A stretch of DNA of 64,000 nucleotides from Alphaproteobacteria bacterium HT1-32 (GCA_009649675.1 WJPL01000003.1:285645-349644), one strand, 5' to 3'. Shown: positions 14,841-24,643, counted from the stretch's first letter. The notes: a model not told the origin generated them from the letters alone. Numbers and translations: made by a program.

Positions 14841-15686
14841 ATGCCAGATGAACCAGCGTTATCCTATTGTGCCGCAGAAATCCGGCGATATGACCGTGAC
14901 CGCTTCCTGACCGCGCTGTTTGCACCGCCTGCCATACGAGAGAACCTGTTCGCCCTCTATGCCTTCAACCATGAGATCGCGAAGACGCGGGAGAGCGTCA
15001 GCGAACCGATGGTCGGACGAATCCGCCTGCAATGGTGGCGTGAGGCGCTCGATGGGATCGAAGCCAACGAACCACGCAAACATGAAGTTGTCGAAGCTCT
15101 GTATCGCGCACAGCAGTCAGGTCTGAAAATCGACAGCCTTCGCCCGCTGATTGATGCCCGCGAGTTTGATCTGGATGAAACAGCGCCCGCGACACTGGAC
15201 GAACTGGTCGCTTACGCCAGAAAAACATCGGGCAAACTGGGCCTCACTGCCGCCAGCCTGCTGGATATCGATGATCCGGACACACTGAAAGCAGTCGAAG
15301 ATGCAGGAACTGCCCATGCGGTTGTCGGTCTGATCCGGGCCATACCTTTCCATTCACGGGACCGGCGGCGCTTCATCCCGGATGATGTCATTGCCGAATC
15401 CGGTGCCGGTCTGGATGATCTGTTTGAACTGCGGTCCAGCGAAGAACTCAAGGTCGCCGTTTCCCGGATCGCCCGGACCGCAGATAAACTGATCCGCCAG
15501 GCCCGGAAAGCACGGACAAGGCAGGGCAGGGCGGCCATGCCCCTGTTGCTGCTGACCAGTGTTGCCGCCTCCAATCTCAAACGTATTGCGAAAGCCGGTT
15601 ATGATCCGGCCAGCCGGGCCATACTGACTGCCTCACCAATGCTGGCGGCCAATCTCTGGCTGCGCGCAACCATCGGTCGTTACTGA
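14841..15686 (+). CDS. NDUFAF6-like, non-catalytic squalene/phytoene synthase homologue
   Basis: A 281-residue protein of the squalene/phytoene synthase fold. It opens SYCAAEIRRYDRDRFLTALF, then LYAFNHEIAKTRESVSEPMV and IRLQWWREALDGI. Where true synthases carry the first Asp-rich DxxxD motif it has HEIAKTRESVSE, so prenyl synthase activity is unlikely. This pattern matches NDUFAF6 (C8orf38), a complex I assembly factor of mitochondria, whose alphaproteobacterial relatives are usually called phytoene synthase. The start is ATG 14841, with AGGAG 9 bases upstream. It is a single gene with no isoprenoid neighbours. Confidence 0.8.
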   Translation: MPDEPALSYCAAEIRRYDRDRFLTALFAPPAIRENLFALYAFNHEIAKTRESVSEPMVGRIRLQWWREALDGIEANEPRKHEVVEALYRAQQSGLKIDSLRPLIDAREFDLDETAPATLDELVAYARKTSGKLGLTAASLLDIDDPDTLKAVEDAGTAHAVVGLIRAIPFHSRDRRRFIPDDVIAESGAGLDDLFELRSSEELKVAVSRIARTADKLIRQARKARTRQGRAAMPLLLLTSVAASNLKRIAKAGYDPASRAILTASPMLAANLWLRATIGRY

Positions 15687-15747
15687 TGATTTCTTGACGT
15701 GGAAACAACATCACGGTAATGACGCTTTACTGATTAGGGAAGAAACC

Positions 15748-15804
15748 ATGTTCATGAGTGCGCTGCGACGACGAATCTGCACGCCGGTCACTGACCGGCG
15801 CTAA
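15748..15804 (+). CDS. Possible 18-residue leader peptide
   Basis: GGGAAG sits 5 bases before an ATG opening an 18-codon frame, MFMSALRRRICTPVTDRR, ending TAA at 15804. Its last codons lie in a strong hairpin (15782-15800). It stands 69 bases before the GNAT gene. The small size, good ribosome site and overlapping hairpin fit a leader peptide that controls the next gene, but a chance frame cannot be excluded. Confidence 0.4.
   Translation: MFMSALRRRICTPVTDRR
15782..15800. other. Hairpin inside the leader frame
   Basis: CGCCGGTC-ACT-GACCGGCG is a perfect 8-bp stem with a 3-base loop. It is not followed by Ts, so it is not a simple terminator. It covers codons 12-18 of the putative leader peptide. 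Confidence 0.6.
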
Positions 15805-15873
15805 CCGCACGCCTCCGCCCTGACGAGCCCGTGCTGACTTTACTGTCAATCTGACCACGGGACGACCTTCCAG

Positions 15874-16386
15874 ATGTTTGAACTTTCCGCGACTCAGCCG
15901 GCTGACCTTCCGGCCATCGAAAACCTGCTTGATACTGCTTTTGGCCCGAACCGGCATGCCAAGACCTCTTATCGTTACCGGGTTGGCGTCGATCCGGTTC
16001 CCGGCTTGTCTTTTGTCGCCCGCTCTCAGGGCACCTTGCTGGGCTCAATCGCCTATTACCCGGTACTGATCGGCGCCTCGCCAGATCCGGTCCTGTTGCT
16101 GGGACCGATTGCGGTTGATCCGGCGCTTCATGGTCGCGGCATTGGCGCCAGCCTGATGCATCACAGCCTCAATCTGGCGACGAGCATGGGGCACGGGCTA
16201 ACTGTTCTGGTTGGCGATCCAAACTATTACAAACGGTTCGGTTTTCATCCGGCGTCACCTTGCGGAATCTGGATGCCGGACGAGGATCAGAACCGGCTTC
16301 AGTTACGGGAACTGAGTGAAGGCACTCTGGCTCACACCAGCGGCGAAATTCGCCACTGGGGGTCAGTTCGATGTGCCGCAGCGTGA
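15874..16386 (+). CDS. GNAT-family N-acetyltransferase
   Basis: A 170-residue acetyltransferase. The acetyl-CoA-binding loop is LLGPIAVDPALHGRGIGASLMHHSL around 75-100, and VLVGDPNYYKRFGFHPA follows near 112-128, typical of the YhbS-like group. The acceptor substrate is unknown. The ribosome site is weak, which leaves room for control by the short leader frame upstream. It converges with the phosphodiesterase gene. Confidence 0.85.
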   Translation: MFELSATQPADLPAIENLLDTAFGPNRHAKTSYRYRVGVDPVPGLSFVARSQGTLLGSIAYYPVLIGASPDPVLLLGPIAVDPALHGRGIGASLMHHSLNLATSMGHGLTVLVGDPNYYKRFGFHPASPCGIWMPDEDQNRLQLRELSEGTLAHTSGEIRHWGSVRCAAA

Positions 16387-16417
16387 CATGGTCCTGACCA
16401 GTCTGGCCTGACCCGGG

Positions 16418-17680
16418 TTAAAGCCCCTGCAGGGGCGAGCCGTCCATTGCCGGGCCATCAACATCGAGATGACGGAGCACTGTCGGCGTGATATCGGTGA
16501 CCGAGCTTTGATGATCACTCACACCAGTCGCAAAACCCCGGCCAGAGACGATCAGCATCGGGTTGGTTTCATACGGGCCGAGACCGCCATGCTGGCCAAA
16601 GCCGGTACTGTCTTTCGGGCTGAACGGATCACCGCAGACATCCCCCAGCCCCGGCACGCCAAAACGATTGGCTTCACCGGACTTTGCCATGGAGAAGGCA
16701 ATCTGCATCGGTGTATCGACACGATGCCCGGCAGCAGCCAGCTCCTCACCCGCAAAGACATCGCCGCACCAGGCCTGTGCCCGCAGCCAGCCGGCGATGT
16801 CATCAACACGCGACAAAGCCTCCGGCGCGAAGTAGAGCAGGGCGCCCATTCCGCTGGAGCCAAGCACCACATCACTGGAGACCGGGCTTTCCTTGAAGCC
16901 CTGTTCCACCAGCATTTCCGTCACCGGCACCACACTTCGTGCCGTTTCATGACCGTGATCGGATCCGGCGATGAACAGCACGTCCTCACCCCGGTCACGC
17001 AGGCCCTGAACCGCCGCCATGACCTCTCCGGCCCGGCTGTCCGCACCGGCGATGTTCGCCAGATGATCTGCTGACCCCAGTTCCTGCACATGCTGCGAAT
17101 GATCCGGCTCACAAATCCACAGCAGATTGAGCGCAGAGACAGGGCCGTCACGAAGCCAGTCACAGAACCGCCGGGTCACTTCTGCATCCCCGCCTGCGTC
17201 ATAAGCAACGGCGGGATGTTCATCACCGGTAACCGGCTCAAAACCCGGCCGCCACGACCCGGAGCGATGAAACAGGGTTCCATGACCATCCGGGTCCTGC
17301 ATATGCGCCGCACCTGCCGAGGAATTGGTATGAATGACGGCACCGCCCTTATCTTTCAGAACCTGCGTCAGGGTCGGACGATGTAATGTCCGGCCCGTCG
17401 CCGCCCGCCAGCGTTCCCGGAATTCCGGCGGACCAACGGATACCGCCTGCAGGCCCTGACCTTCATCAATGGCAATCGCATTGCCCTGAAGGCCATGAGC
17501 GCCCGGCAGACAGCCGGTTGATATGGAGGCTGACGTAATCCGCGTTGCAGACGGAAACACACCCCTGTGGTTTGGATAATGGCGGGAGGCTGCCGCCAGG
17601 GCAGCCAGATTCGGTGTCAGTTCCGGGCGAACCATATCACCACGCAAACCATCAACGATCAGAACAACGGCCCGTGCCAT
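16418..17680 (-). CDS. Alkaline phosphatase-superfamily phosphodiesterase/pyrophosphatase
   Basis: A 420-residue protein of the type I phosphodiesterase/nucleotide pyrophosphatase group. It has VVLIVDGLRGDMV at the start (metal Asp), a Ser/Thr nucleophile region FPSATRITSASISTG near 40, CEPDHSQH near 190, GSDHGHE near 235 and FGQHGG near 360, which together supply the two-zinc site. There is no signal peptide, so it acts in the cytoplasm. The start is ATG 17680, 4 bp after the trmFO stop, with GGAG inside the end of trmFO, so the two are translationally linked. The substrate is unknown. Confidence 0.82.
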   Translation of the reverse strand: MARAVVLIVDGLRGDMVRPELTPNLAALAAASRHYPNHRGVFPSATRITSASISTGCLPGAHGLQGNAIAIDEGQGLQAVSVGPPEFRERWRAATGRTLHRPTLTQVLKDKGGAVIHTNSSAGAAHMQDPDGHGTLFHRSGSWRPGFEPVTGDEHPAVAYDAGGDAEVTRRFCDWLRDGPVSALNLLWICEPDHSQHVQELGSADHLANIAGADSRAGEVMAAVQGLRDRGEDVLFIAGSDHGHETARSVVPVTEMLVEQGFKESPVSSDVVLGSSGMGALLYFAPEALSRVDDIAGWLRAQAWCGDVFAGEELAAAGHRVDTPMQIAFSMAKSGEANRFGVPGLGDVCGDPFSPKDSTGFGQHGGLGPYETNPMLIVSGRGFATGVSDHQSSVTDITPTVLRHLDVDGPAMDGSPLQGL

Positions 17681-17684
17681 CTGC

Positions 17685-19058
17685 TTACTCCGCTGCCATA
17701 TGTGAATCATCAAGCCAGGTGCCGATATCTGTCAGGGCACGGTCACTCATGGCTTTCTTGCGATCGCGTCCCTTGATCTTGCGTTTGCCTTCTGGCGGTT
17801 GTGGCGGCGGCAACAGACCGAAATTGATATTCATGGGCTGGAATGTCTCTGCATCCGCGCCGCCCGTGATATGCGACAGCAACCCGCCAAGAGCCGTCGT
17901 TTCCGGCGGGAAGGAGATATCGCGACCCAGACGCTCTGCCGCTGCAAAACGCCCGGCCAGCAGGCCAATAGCAGCACTTTCCACATAGCCTTCAACACCG
18001 GTTATCTGCCCGGCAAAACGAATCCGGGGCTGATTGCGCAGCCGCAAAGCCGGATCGAGCAGTTTCGGGCTGTTGATGAAGGTATTGCGGTGCAGTCCGC
18101 CAAGTCGTGCAAACTCTGCCTTTTCCAGCCCCGGAATCATCCGGAATATCCGGGTCTGCTCAGCATATTTCAGCTTCGTCTGAAATCCGACCATGTTGTA
18201 GAGCGTGCCCAGCGCATTGTCCTGCCGCAACTGGACAACAGCATGTGACCGCTCGTCACTATGTGGATTGGTCAGGCCAACCGGCTTCATCGGTCCGAAG
18301 GAGAGAGTTTCGCGACCGCGTTCTGCCATTACTTCAATCGGCAGGCATCCCTCAAAATAGGGAGTGTTCTCCTCCCATTCCTTGAAGCTGGTTTTCTCAC
18401 CGGCCAGCAACTCATCTATGAAGTTGTTGTACTGGTCCTTTGTCATCGCACAGTTGATGTAATCCTTACCTGTGCCGCCGGGGCCGGGCTTGTCATACCG
18501 CGACTGATACCAGGCGCTGGAGAAGTCGATGGATTCTTTATAGATAATCGGCGCAATGGCATCAAAAAACGCCAGTTCATCAGCCCCGGTCAGGCCGCCG
18601 ATAACTGCCGACAGCGCATCGGAGGTCAGCGGGCCGGTTGCCAGAATCACACTGCTCCAGTCCGCCGGTGGCAGGGCATCCACTTCTTCACGGCGGATAT
18701 CGACCAGTGGCTCGGCTTCAAGCGCTGCGGTCACCGCGTCGGAAAAATGCTCACGGTCAACGGCCAGCGCCCCGCCGGCCGGAACCTTGTGCTGATCCGC
18801 CGACCGCAGAATCAGCGATCCGGCACGGCGCATCTCCTCATGCAGCACGCCAACCGCATTATATTCATGGTCATCGGAGCGGAATGAATTGGAGCATACC
18901 AGTTCTGCCAGTCCCTCCGTCGCATGGGCATCCGTTTTGCGAACGGGCCGCATTTCATGGAGGATTACGGGCACACCGGCACGGGCCAGTTGCCAGCAGG
19001 CTTCACTGCCGGCAAGACCGCCGCCAATGACGTGAACCGGCTCGATCCTGTCTGTCAT
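17685..19058 (-). CDS. trmFO: tRNA (uracil-54-C5)-methyltransferase, folate/FAD-dependent
   Basis: A 457-residue flavoprotein that makes ribothymidine-54 in tRNA with methylene-tetrahydrofolate. It shows the FAD-binding motif [18 protein letters not shown] near 7-24, the family hallmark [11 protein letters not shown] near 50, and [19 protein letters not shown] near 190. The length is normal for TrmFO. The start ATG 19058 ([13 protein letters not shown]) is preferred to 19115. It is followed closely by the phosphodiesterase gene. Confidence 0.95.
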   Translation of the reverse strand: MTDRIEPVHVIGGGLAGSEACWQLARAGVPVILHEMRPVRKTDAHATEGLAELVCSNSFRSDDHEYNAVGVLHEEMRRAGSLILRSADQHKVPAGGALAVDREHFSDAVTAALEAEPLVDIRREEVDALPPADWSSVILATGPLTSDALSAVIGGLTGADELAFFDAIAPIIYKESIDFSSAWYQSRYDKPGPGGTGKDYINCAMTKDQYNNFIDELLAGEKTSFKEWEENTPYFEGCLPIEVMAERGRETLSFGPMKPVGLTNPHSDERSHAVVQLRQDNALGTLYNMVGFQTKLKYAEQTRIFRMIPGLEKAEFARLGGLHRNTFINSPKLLDPALRLRNQPRIRFAGQITGVEGYVESAAIGLLAGRFAAAERLGRDISFPPETTALGGLLSHITGGADAETFQPMNINFGLLPPPQPPEGKRKIKGRDRKKAMSDRALTDIGTWLDDSHMAAE

Positions 19059-19182
19059 TATTTTCTGCCTGATTGTTTGTGTCCGCGACTGTATCCACCG
19101 CCACAGCGCTTTCAACCGGAAAGGCTTGATTTCTTATATTTGAAGGCGTTGCATAGAGATGCTGATTTTGAGGGCGAAGCAA

Positions 19183-20064
19183 ATGCGGCGACTTGCTGCA
19201 CATTTTTCCGGAGCGATTGCGCTGCTGCTGGCGGGCGGCTGTCTGCATGACCAGCCTACAGCCATCGTTCCCGAGCCTGATGACAACGCCTTTATCCGGT
19301 TCGATCAGTTGCTGGTTCAGGCCCGCAAGGACCAGCTTATGGCTGATATGGTCTATGACGGGAAAATCTATATGGACCCGTCCATGACGCCGGCACTGAT
19401 CGCTGTGCCGATGGTCTATCGTGCCCGGCAATGCGGGCTGGACACATCCGCCTCCCGGCCAGATCTGCTGCAGTTTCTTGAATCCAAGGGCCTCAATTCT
19501 GCCGATATCGCAGAATATATGAATTTTTTCGATGCTGGCCTTCAGGCACTGCAGCTGCGCAGCGGGCCATCGCCTTGTGCCGGACAGGAAGCTACCGATT
19601 TCAAGGCGATGTTTGATGAGTTCAACCGGCTGATTCTTCCCGGTGCCGAACCACCCCGGTTTCCGGAAACATTGCTGGCAGACGCCGCCGACGCCCGGCC
19701 ACCCGTCACGCCGCCGGCAACCGCTGTCTGGGCCGACCAGCAGACAACCGGACCAGCAGCAGGCCCTTCCGTCTTTCCCTGGTCGCCAGCGCCTGGCGGG
19801 GCCGCCGTGACGCCCGGCACATCGGAAGTTCTGCCCTGGCGGCAAACCAGCCCGACAACCGGCTATTCGCAACAGACATCGACATCCGCCTATTCAAGCC
19901 GGTATGCGACGCCCGAACCATACGTGCCACCGACCCGTGCTGATGTACGCTATGCGGTGCAGTCCGACATCGGGAATACGACCGGCATTCCGATAACGGA
20001 AGACCAGCAGCGCCGTTCGTCAATTGAGGCGACCGGCGTCGATCTGACACCCTGGCTGCGCTAA
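19183..20064 (+). CDS. Putative lipoprotein, unknown function
   Basis: A 293-residue protein with a lipoprotein signal ending in the lipobox LLAGGC (Cys20). Residues ~25-155 look folded and helical. From ~165 on it is rich in Pro, Thr, Ser and Ala (PPVTPPATAV, TSTSAYSSRYATPEPYVPP) and probably unstructured. I do not recognise the family. The start is ATG 19183, with GAGGG 8 bases upstream. It is divergent from trmFO and convergent with the glycosyltransferase gene. Confidence 0.7.
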   Translation: MRRLAAHFSGAIALLLAGGCLHDQPTAIVPEPDDNAFIRFDQLLVQARKDQLMADMVYDGKIYMDPSMTPALIAVPMVYRARQCGLDTSASRPDLLQFLESKGLNSADIAEYMNFFDAGLQALQLRSGPSPCAGQEATDFKAMFDEFNRLILPGAEPPRFPETLLADAADARPPVTPPATAVWADQQTTGPAAGPSVFPWSPAPGGAAVTPGTSEVLPWRQTSPTTGYSQQTSTSAYSSRYATPEPYVPPTRADVRYAVQSDIGNTTGIPITEDQQRRSSIEATGVDLTPWLR

Positions 20065-20071
20065 CACGGGT

Positions 20072-22141
20072 TCAGCCCCGGTCAGCCGTCATCATCTCAA
20101 ACAGGTTTTCCAGATTACGGGCAAAACCCGGACCGTCACAAAGCGGTGACCCGGCGACCTGAGCCCTCAATCTCTCCCGCAATAACGCCAGATCCTCTGC
20201 ACGCTTCGACCATTGCACGGCAAGTGTGACGTAATCCTCGATACTTTCAGCCGAGAATCCATCCAGCCCGGCGACCTTCTGGTAGGTCATGCTGTAACGC
20301 GAGACGATACTGTCGCCATACTGCGTTATGGTCGGCACGCCCATCCACATCGCTTCGCAGGTAACGATGGAGCCAGTCCAGGGGAAGGGGTCCAGCACCA
20401 GATCGATCTTGCCGTAATCCGCCAGCAAGTCTGCGTGTGAGCGGCGACCGATCAGATCAATTCTGTCACCGGCAATCCCAAGTTCCCTGAACTTTCCGAG
20501 AATATCATCCGCAACACCCGGTGTATCCAGCGACCGGCATTGCAGCCGCAGGCGAGCCTCTGGCAGCCGGGCCATTATGGCCGACCATGCTGTAATCACA
20601 GCATTATTGATCTTTGCCAGCCGGTTGAAGCAACCGAAGGTCACAAAGCCGTTTGCCAGCATCGGCAGTGTCGCTACATCCGGTGCATGTTCCGGCGGGC
20701 GATAGCAGATGCTGGCATCAGGCAGACGGGCAATCTTCTCGACAAAATTTTCTTCCGCCTTCGCCGGTGTCAGCAGCGGGTCACCAATCAGCCAGTCGAC
20801 CGCGGTCAATCCCGTCGTGTTCCAGTAGGAGACTGGCCAGGCCGCAATCACAGGTGCCGGTTTCCGGGCCAGAACAGCCAGCCGGTTATCGCGGGTATGC
20901 CCGGACAGATCGATCAGCAGATCCAGTTCATCCTCTGCGATCAGATCAGCCGCCGCAGCATCATCAAATCCGGAAATATCACGCACGGCAGCAAGTCCCG
21001 GAGCGAGACGGTCCAGCGCACCATCTTCACTGCGGTTGTTGATATAGAAATAAATCTCGACCCGGCCCGGGTCATGGGCAGCAATTGCGGCTTCGCTCAG
21101 CCAGCCCGCCGGATGGTTACGATAATAGGCCGCAAAATAGCCAACCCGTAACCGGCGCCCCGCACGCGAATGTCTTACAGGCACGGATACCGGCACGTCC
21201 TGTTCCAAAGTCCCGGCATAGCGCCGATGTTCAGCCAGTACCTTGTCAGTTCCCAGTGTCGGCAGATAGGGCAGGTTCATCAGATAGTTAGACCAGACCA
21301 GCGGATCGTCAGGCCGCGCACGCAACACACGGGCGTAAATATCTGCCGCCTCACCACAACGGCGCATTGCCTGCAGGTTATTGGCCAGCGCCAGCATAGC
21401 CGGATAATGATCCGGTTTGATAGACAGGGTTCGCCGCAACTCCCGCTCGGCATCATCGAGACGCCAGACGCGGGTCAGCAGGTTGCCGTAGTTGAAGGCA
21501 ATTTCCGGATGTTCCGGCATAAGGGCCACGGCATTACGATGCGCCTGCAGCGCCTCATCAACCTGATCGACACCTTCCAGCGCCCGTCCCAGATTGCTCC
21601 AGATAGCCGGATTCCGGGGCTCGACGACCGATGCCTTGCGGTAAGCGGCCAGTGCCGCCTCAGGCTCGCCACCTTCCAGCAGCATATTCCCGCAGGCATT
21701 CAGCGACGGTGCGTCCAGATCATTCCGCAGTGCCGCATCACGGGCCAGATCAAGTCCGCGATAAGGGCTGGTCCGCGCAAACAACAGGGCAGCCGTTGCT
21801 GCCATCAGGTTTCCGGTCGTCGTCTGTTCCGCCTCAAGCAACGGCCAGTATTTTGGCCACCGCTCTGCCAGCCCGGCAAAGGCAACCGGGATGTCTGCTG
21901 CCGCAAGGTTGTAAGACGGCTCCTCATCCAGTGTCGCATTCGCCCGGTTCATCAGTGCAGTCATCTGCCGGAACTTGTCCCATTCCGGGCGAATAGAATG
22001 TGCCGCCATGACGCGCCGGATAGCCGCAACCGCAGCCGCACGGTCATCCTGCTGCAAGGCCAGACAAACCATCTCAAAGTCTGCCTGACGCTGTTCCAGA
22101 CCGCGTTCGGTTTCGCGTAGTTTTTCAGCCGCTGTCGACAT
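20072..22141 (-). CDS. TPR-containing O-GlcNAc transferase-like (SPINDLY) glycosyltransferase
   Basis: A 689-residue protein. Residues ~60-290 contain tetratricopeptide repeats (ALAAYRKASVVEPRNPAIWSNLG, ALQAHRNAVALMPEHPEIAFN). Residues ~300-685 form a family 41 glycosyltransferase domain (LRVGYFAAYYRNHPAGWL, DLLIDLSGHTRDNRLAVLARK, FGCFNRLAKIN, DLVLDPFPWTGSIVTCEAMWMGVP). Such proteins add sugars to Ser/Thr of proteins; in bacteria flagellins are known targets, but none is encoded here. A broken methyltransferase gene lies just upstream on the other strand. Confidence 0.9.
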   Translation of the reverse strand: MSTAAEKLRETERGLEQRQADFEMVCLALQQDDRAAAVAAIRRVMAAHSIRPEWDKFRQMTALMNRANATLDEEPSYNLAAADIPVAFAGLAERWPKYWPLLEAEQTTTGNLMAATAALLFARTSPYRGLDLARDAALRNDLDAPSLNACGNMLLEGGEPEAALAAYRKASVVEPRNPAIWSNLGRALEGVDQVDEALQAHRNAVALMPEHPEIAFNYGNLLTRVWRLDDAERELRRTLSIKPDHYPAMLALANNLQAMRRCGEAADIYARVLRARPDDPLVWSNYLMNLPYLPTLGTDKVLAEHRRYAGTLEQDVPVSVPVRHSRAGRRLRVGYFAAYYRNHPAGWLSEAAIAAHDPGRVEIYFYINNRSEDGALDRLAPGLAAVRDISGFDDAAAADLIAEDELDLLIDLSGHTRDNRLAVLARKPAPVIAAWPVSYWNTTGLTAVDWLIGDPLLTPAKAEENFVEKIARLPDASICYRPPEHAPDVATLPMLANGFVTFGCFNRLAKINNAVITAWSAIMARLPEARLRLQCRSLDTPGVADDILGKFRELGIAGDRIDLIGRRSHADLLADYGKIDLVLDPFPWTGSIVTCEAMWMGVPTITQYGDSIVSRYSMTYQKVAGLDGFSAESIEDYVTLAVQWSKRAEDLALLRERLRAQVAGSPLCDGPGFARNLENLFEMMTADRG

Positions 22142-22255
22142 TCACTCTATCGGGTCGTGGGTGATTTGAGAGACTCGATAAATACCACGACCGGCAACCG
22201 CATACAGCAGAAGAGAAACCGTCAGTTTCCTGTGCCGTGCGTGATCATCAGTTCA

Positions 22256-22560
22256 ATGCTAGTTTTTTGCTGCCCGCCACACAGATGGAAACCGACCATA
22301 CGCAACTATACCCGCCTCGATGCCTTCCTGAATCAGCGCATCAGGGATATCTATCCGGAACCGCTGGGAGCGCCCCGTCTGTCGATCCCAGCCCGCATGG
22401 TGCCCGCACTGATCGACCATCATCATATTCAGCAGGGGGCAAAAGTTCTCGATATCGGCTGCGGCCATGCGCTGATCCTGAAAGCCTTTCGTACTGCTGG
22501 AACGCTCCGGATTTAAGAACATCCGTCAGAACAACACCGCCCTCTGCATAACGGCGGCAG
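22256..22560 (+). pseudogene. Class I SAM methyltransferase remnant with internal deletion
   Basis: The frame from 22256 encodes RLDAFLNQRIRDIYPEPLG and then KVLDIGCGHALILKAF, the SAM-binding motif I of class I methyltransferases, but ends at TAA 22516 soon after motif I. In the next frame, starting at 22494, the DNA encodes LLERSGFKNIRQNNTALCIT, which looks like a methyltransferase C-terminus. The simplest reading is a gene that lost its middle (well over 100 codons) with a frameshift at about 22490. It occupies most of the 420-bp gap between the glycosyltransferase and recG; I see nothing else in that gap. Confidence 0.7.
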
Positions 22561-22561
22561 C

Positions 22562-24643
22562 TCACCCGGATCGCAACAGCCCCACAGCCGCATCGCGTTC
22601 AAACAGATACAGCAGAACCCGCAATGCCTTGCCACGGTCGCTCTGTAGTTCCGGGTCACGTTCAAGAATCAGCAGCGCGTCATCCCGGGCGGCAGCCATC
22701 AGGTCAGCATGGGCGGCCAGATCGGCAATCCGGAATTCAGGCAGACCGGACTGGCGAACGCCAAGCAGTTCCCCCGCACCGCGCAAACGCAGGTCTTCCT
22801 CAGCAATCAGGAAGCCGTCTTCGGTATCCCGCATCACCTTCAGACGTTTGCGGGCTGTCTCGGTCACCGGCTGGGCGTAGAGCAGCAGGCAGGTCGATTT
22901 CTTTGCTCCCCGGCCAATGCGTCCCCGCAACTGATGCAACTGGGCAAGGCCGAAGCGTTCCGCATGTTCAATCACCATGATCGTCGCATTCGGTACATTC
23001 ACCCCGACCTCAATCACCGTGGTCGCGACCAGAAGGGACGTCTCTCCGCTGGCAAAAGCGGCCATTGCGGCGTCCTTCTCGGCACCTTTCATCCGGCCAT
23101 GCACCAGCCCGATACGGTCTCCGAAAATGCCTTTCAGATGTTCGAACCGGTCTTCAGCGGCGGCAAGGTCGCTGACTTCCGATTCCTCTACCAGCGGACA
23201 AACCCAGTAAGCCTGTGCACCCTCACTGATCTGCCGCCGCAGCCCTTCCACGACATCTTCCATTCTGTCAGCAGAAATTGTCCGCGTATCAATAGGCTGA
23301 CGGCCTGCCGGTTTCTCCATCAGGCGGCTGGTATCCATATCACCATAGGCGGTCAGCATCAGTGTGCGCGGGATCGGGGTGGCGGTCATCACCAGAGTAT
23401 CGGCCGCACGCCCCTTGCGGCTGAGGTCCAGCCGCTGATGCACCCCGAAACGGTGCTGCTCGTCGATCACAACAGCGGCAAGGTCCTGAAATTCGATGTC
23501 CTTCTGAAACAAGGCATGGGTGCCAATTGCAATCTGCGCACGCCCGTCAGCAATCTGCTCCAGTATCTGACCACGCGCCTTGCCCTTGTCACGGCCGGTC
23601 AGGATGACAACACCGACGCCAATCGCCTCGCAGATCGGGGCAATGGTTTCATAATGCTGACGGGCCAGAATTTCGGTCGGGGCCATGATCGCACCCTGCG
23701 CACCGGCTTCCACCGCATTCAGTAGCATCATCAGGGCAACAACCGTCTTGCCGCTGCCGACATCGCCCTGCAACAGGCGCAACATGCGATCAGCAGCCTT
23801 CATGTCCTGCAGGATATCAGCAACCGCCGCTTCCTGACCCGCCGTCAGTTCAAAGGGCAGGGCGGCCCGTGCTGCCGCGATCAACCGGCCATCCCCCAGC
23901 AGACTGCGACCAAGCAGTTTCCGGGCATTCCGGCGGATCAGCAGCAGCGCCAGCTGATTCGCCAGTAACTCGTCATAAGCCAGTCGTCGCCGGGGAACCG
24001 CATCCGGCTCCAGGTCTACCGGGGCTTCCGGTGCATGGGCAGATTTCAGGGCCGTCAGCCAGTCCGGCCATTTCTGTTTCGCCAGCCACGGGCCATCCTG
24101 CCATTCCGGCAGTTCCGGTGCATGCTTCATCGCCTGTTCGACAGCTTTCTGCATGACCTTCGCCGTCAGACCCGCAGTCAGCGGATAGACCGGCTCTGCC
24201 CGCATGATTCGGTCTGCGTCCGACGGCAGCCCGATATGATCGGGGTGGGTCATCTGCAGCCGGTCGTAATAGGTCTCCAGCTTGCCTGAAATCAGCCGTT
24301 CCTCACCCGGTGGCAACATCCGGACCAGATAATCCTGCTTCGCATGGAAAAAGGTCAGTTCCAGTTCACCCGTATCGTCATGCACAAATATCCGATAAGG
24401 CTGTCTCCGGTTTTTTCCGGCAATATGCTCCGACGCAGTGACCCGCAAAGTCACAATACGTCCGGGGATCGCATCAGCCAGTTTCGGGGCATAGCGCCGG
24501 TCAACGATGCTGGCGGGCAGTCTCAGGATTAGGTGCACAACTTTAGGGCCGGCGATCTTCTCGATAAGATCAGCCGTGCGCTTTCCAACACCGGCAAGAC
24601 CGGTGATATCCTTGAACAGGGGAAACAAAATTTCCGGTCGCAT
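22562..24643 (-). CDS. recG: ATP-dependent DNA helicase RecG
   Basis: A 693-residue branch-migrating helicase that regresses stalled forks. The N-terminal wedge domain (OB fold) precedes helicase motif I GDVGSGKTVVA at ~292-302, motif II as DEQHRFGVHQR, motif III VMTATPIPRTL, and motif VI LHQLRGRIGRG, followed by the RecG-type C-terminus. The start is ATG 24643 (MRPEILFPLFKDITGL); the longer frame from 24673 is not family-like. It is divergent from sdhE-mfd, a common alphaproteobacterial order. Confidence 0.97.
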   Translation of the reverse strand: MRPEILFPLFKDITGLAGVGKRTADLIEKIAGPKVVHLILRLPASIVDRRYAPKLADAIPGRIVTLRVTASEHIAGKNRRQPYRIFVHDDTGELELTFFHAKQDYLVRMLPPGEERLISGKLETYYDRLQMTHPDHIGLPSDADRIMRAEPVYPLTAGLTAKVMQKAVEQAMKHAPELPEWQDGPWLAKQKWPDWLTALKSAHAPEAPVDLEPDAVPRRRLAYDELLANQLALLLIRRNARKLLGRSLLGDGRLIAAARAALPFELTAGQEAAVADILQDMKAADRMLRLLQGDVGSGKTVVALMMLLNAVEAGAQGAIMAPTEILARQHYETIAPICEAIGVGVVILTGRDKGKARGQILEQIADGRAQIAIGTHALFQKDIEFQDLAAVVIDEQHRFGVHQRLDLSRKGRAADTLVMTATPIPRTLMLTAYGDMDTSRLMEKPAGRQPIDTRTISADRMEDVVEGLRRQISEGAQAYWVCPLVEESEVSDLAAAEDRFEHLKGIFGDRIGLVHGRMKGAEKDAAMAAFASGETSLLVATTVIEVGVNVPNATIMVIEHAERFGLAQLHQLRGRIGRGAKKSTCLLLYAQPVTETARKRLKVMRDTEDGFLIAEEDLRLRGAGELLGVRQSGLPEFRIADLAAHADLMAAARDDALLILERDPELQSDRGKALRVLLYLFERDAAVGLLRSG

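Noticed and set aside
21170-22120. 316-codon plus-strand frame opposite the SPINDLY glycosyltransferase
   Set aside because: Antisense of TPR and glycosyltransferase regions; unconvincing translation.
22709-23725. 338-codon plus-strand frame opposite recG
   Set aside because: It is antisense to conserved helicase motifs, and its translation is Cys/His/Pro-rich without domain features.
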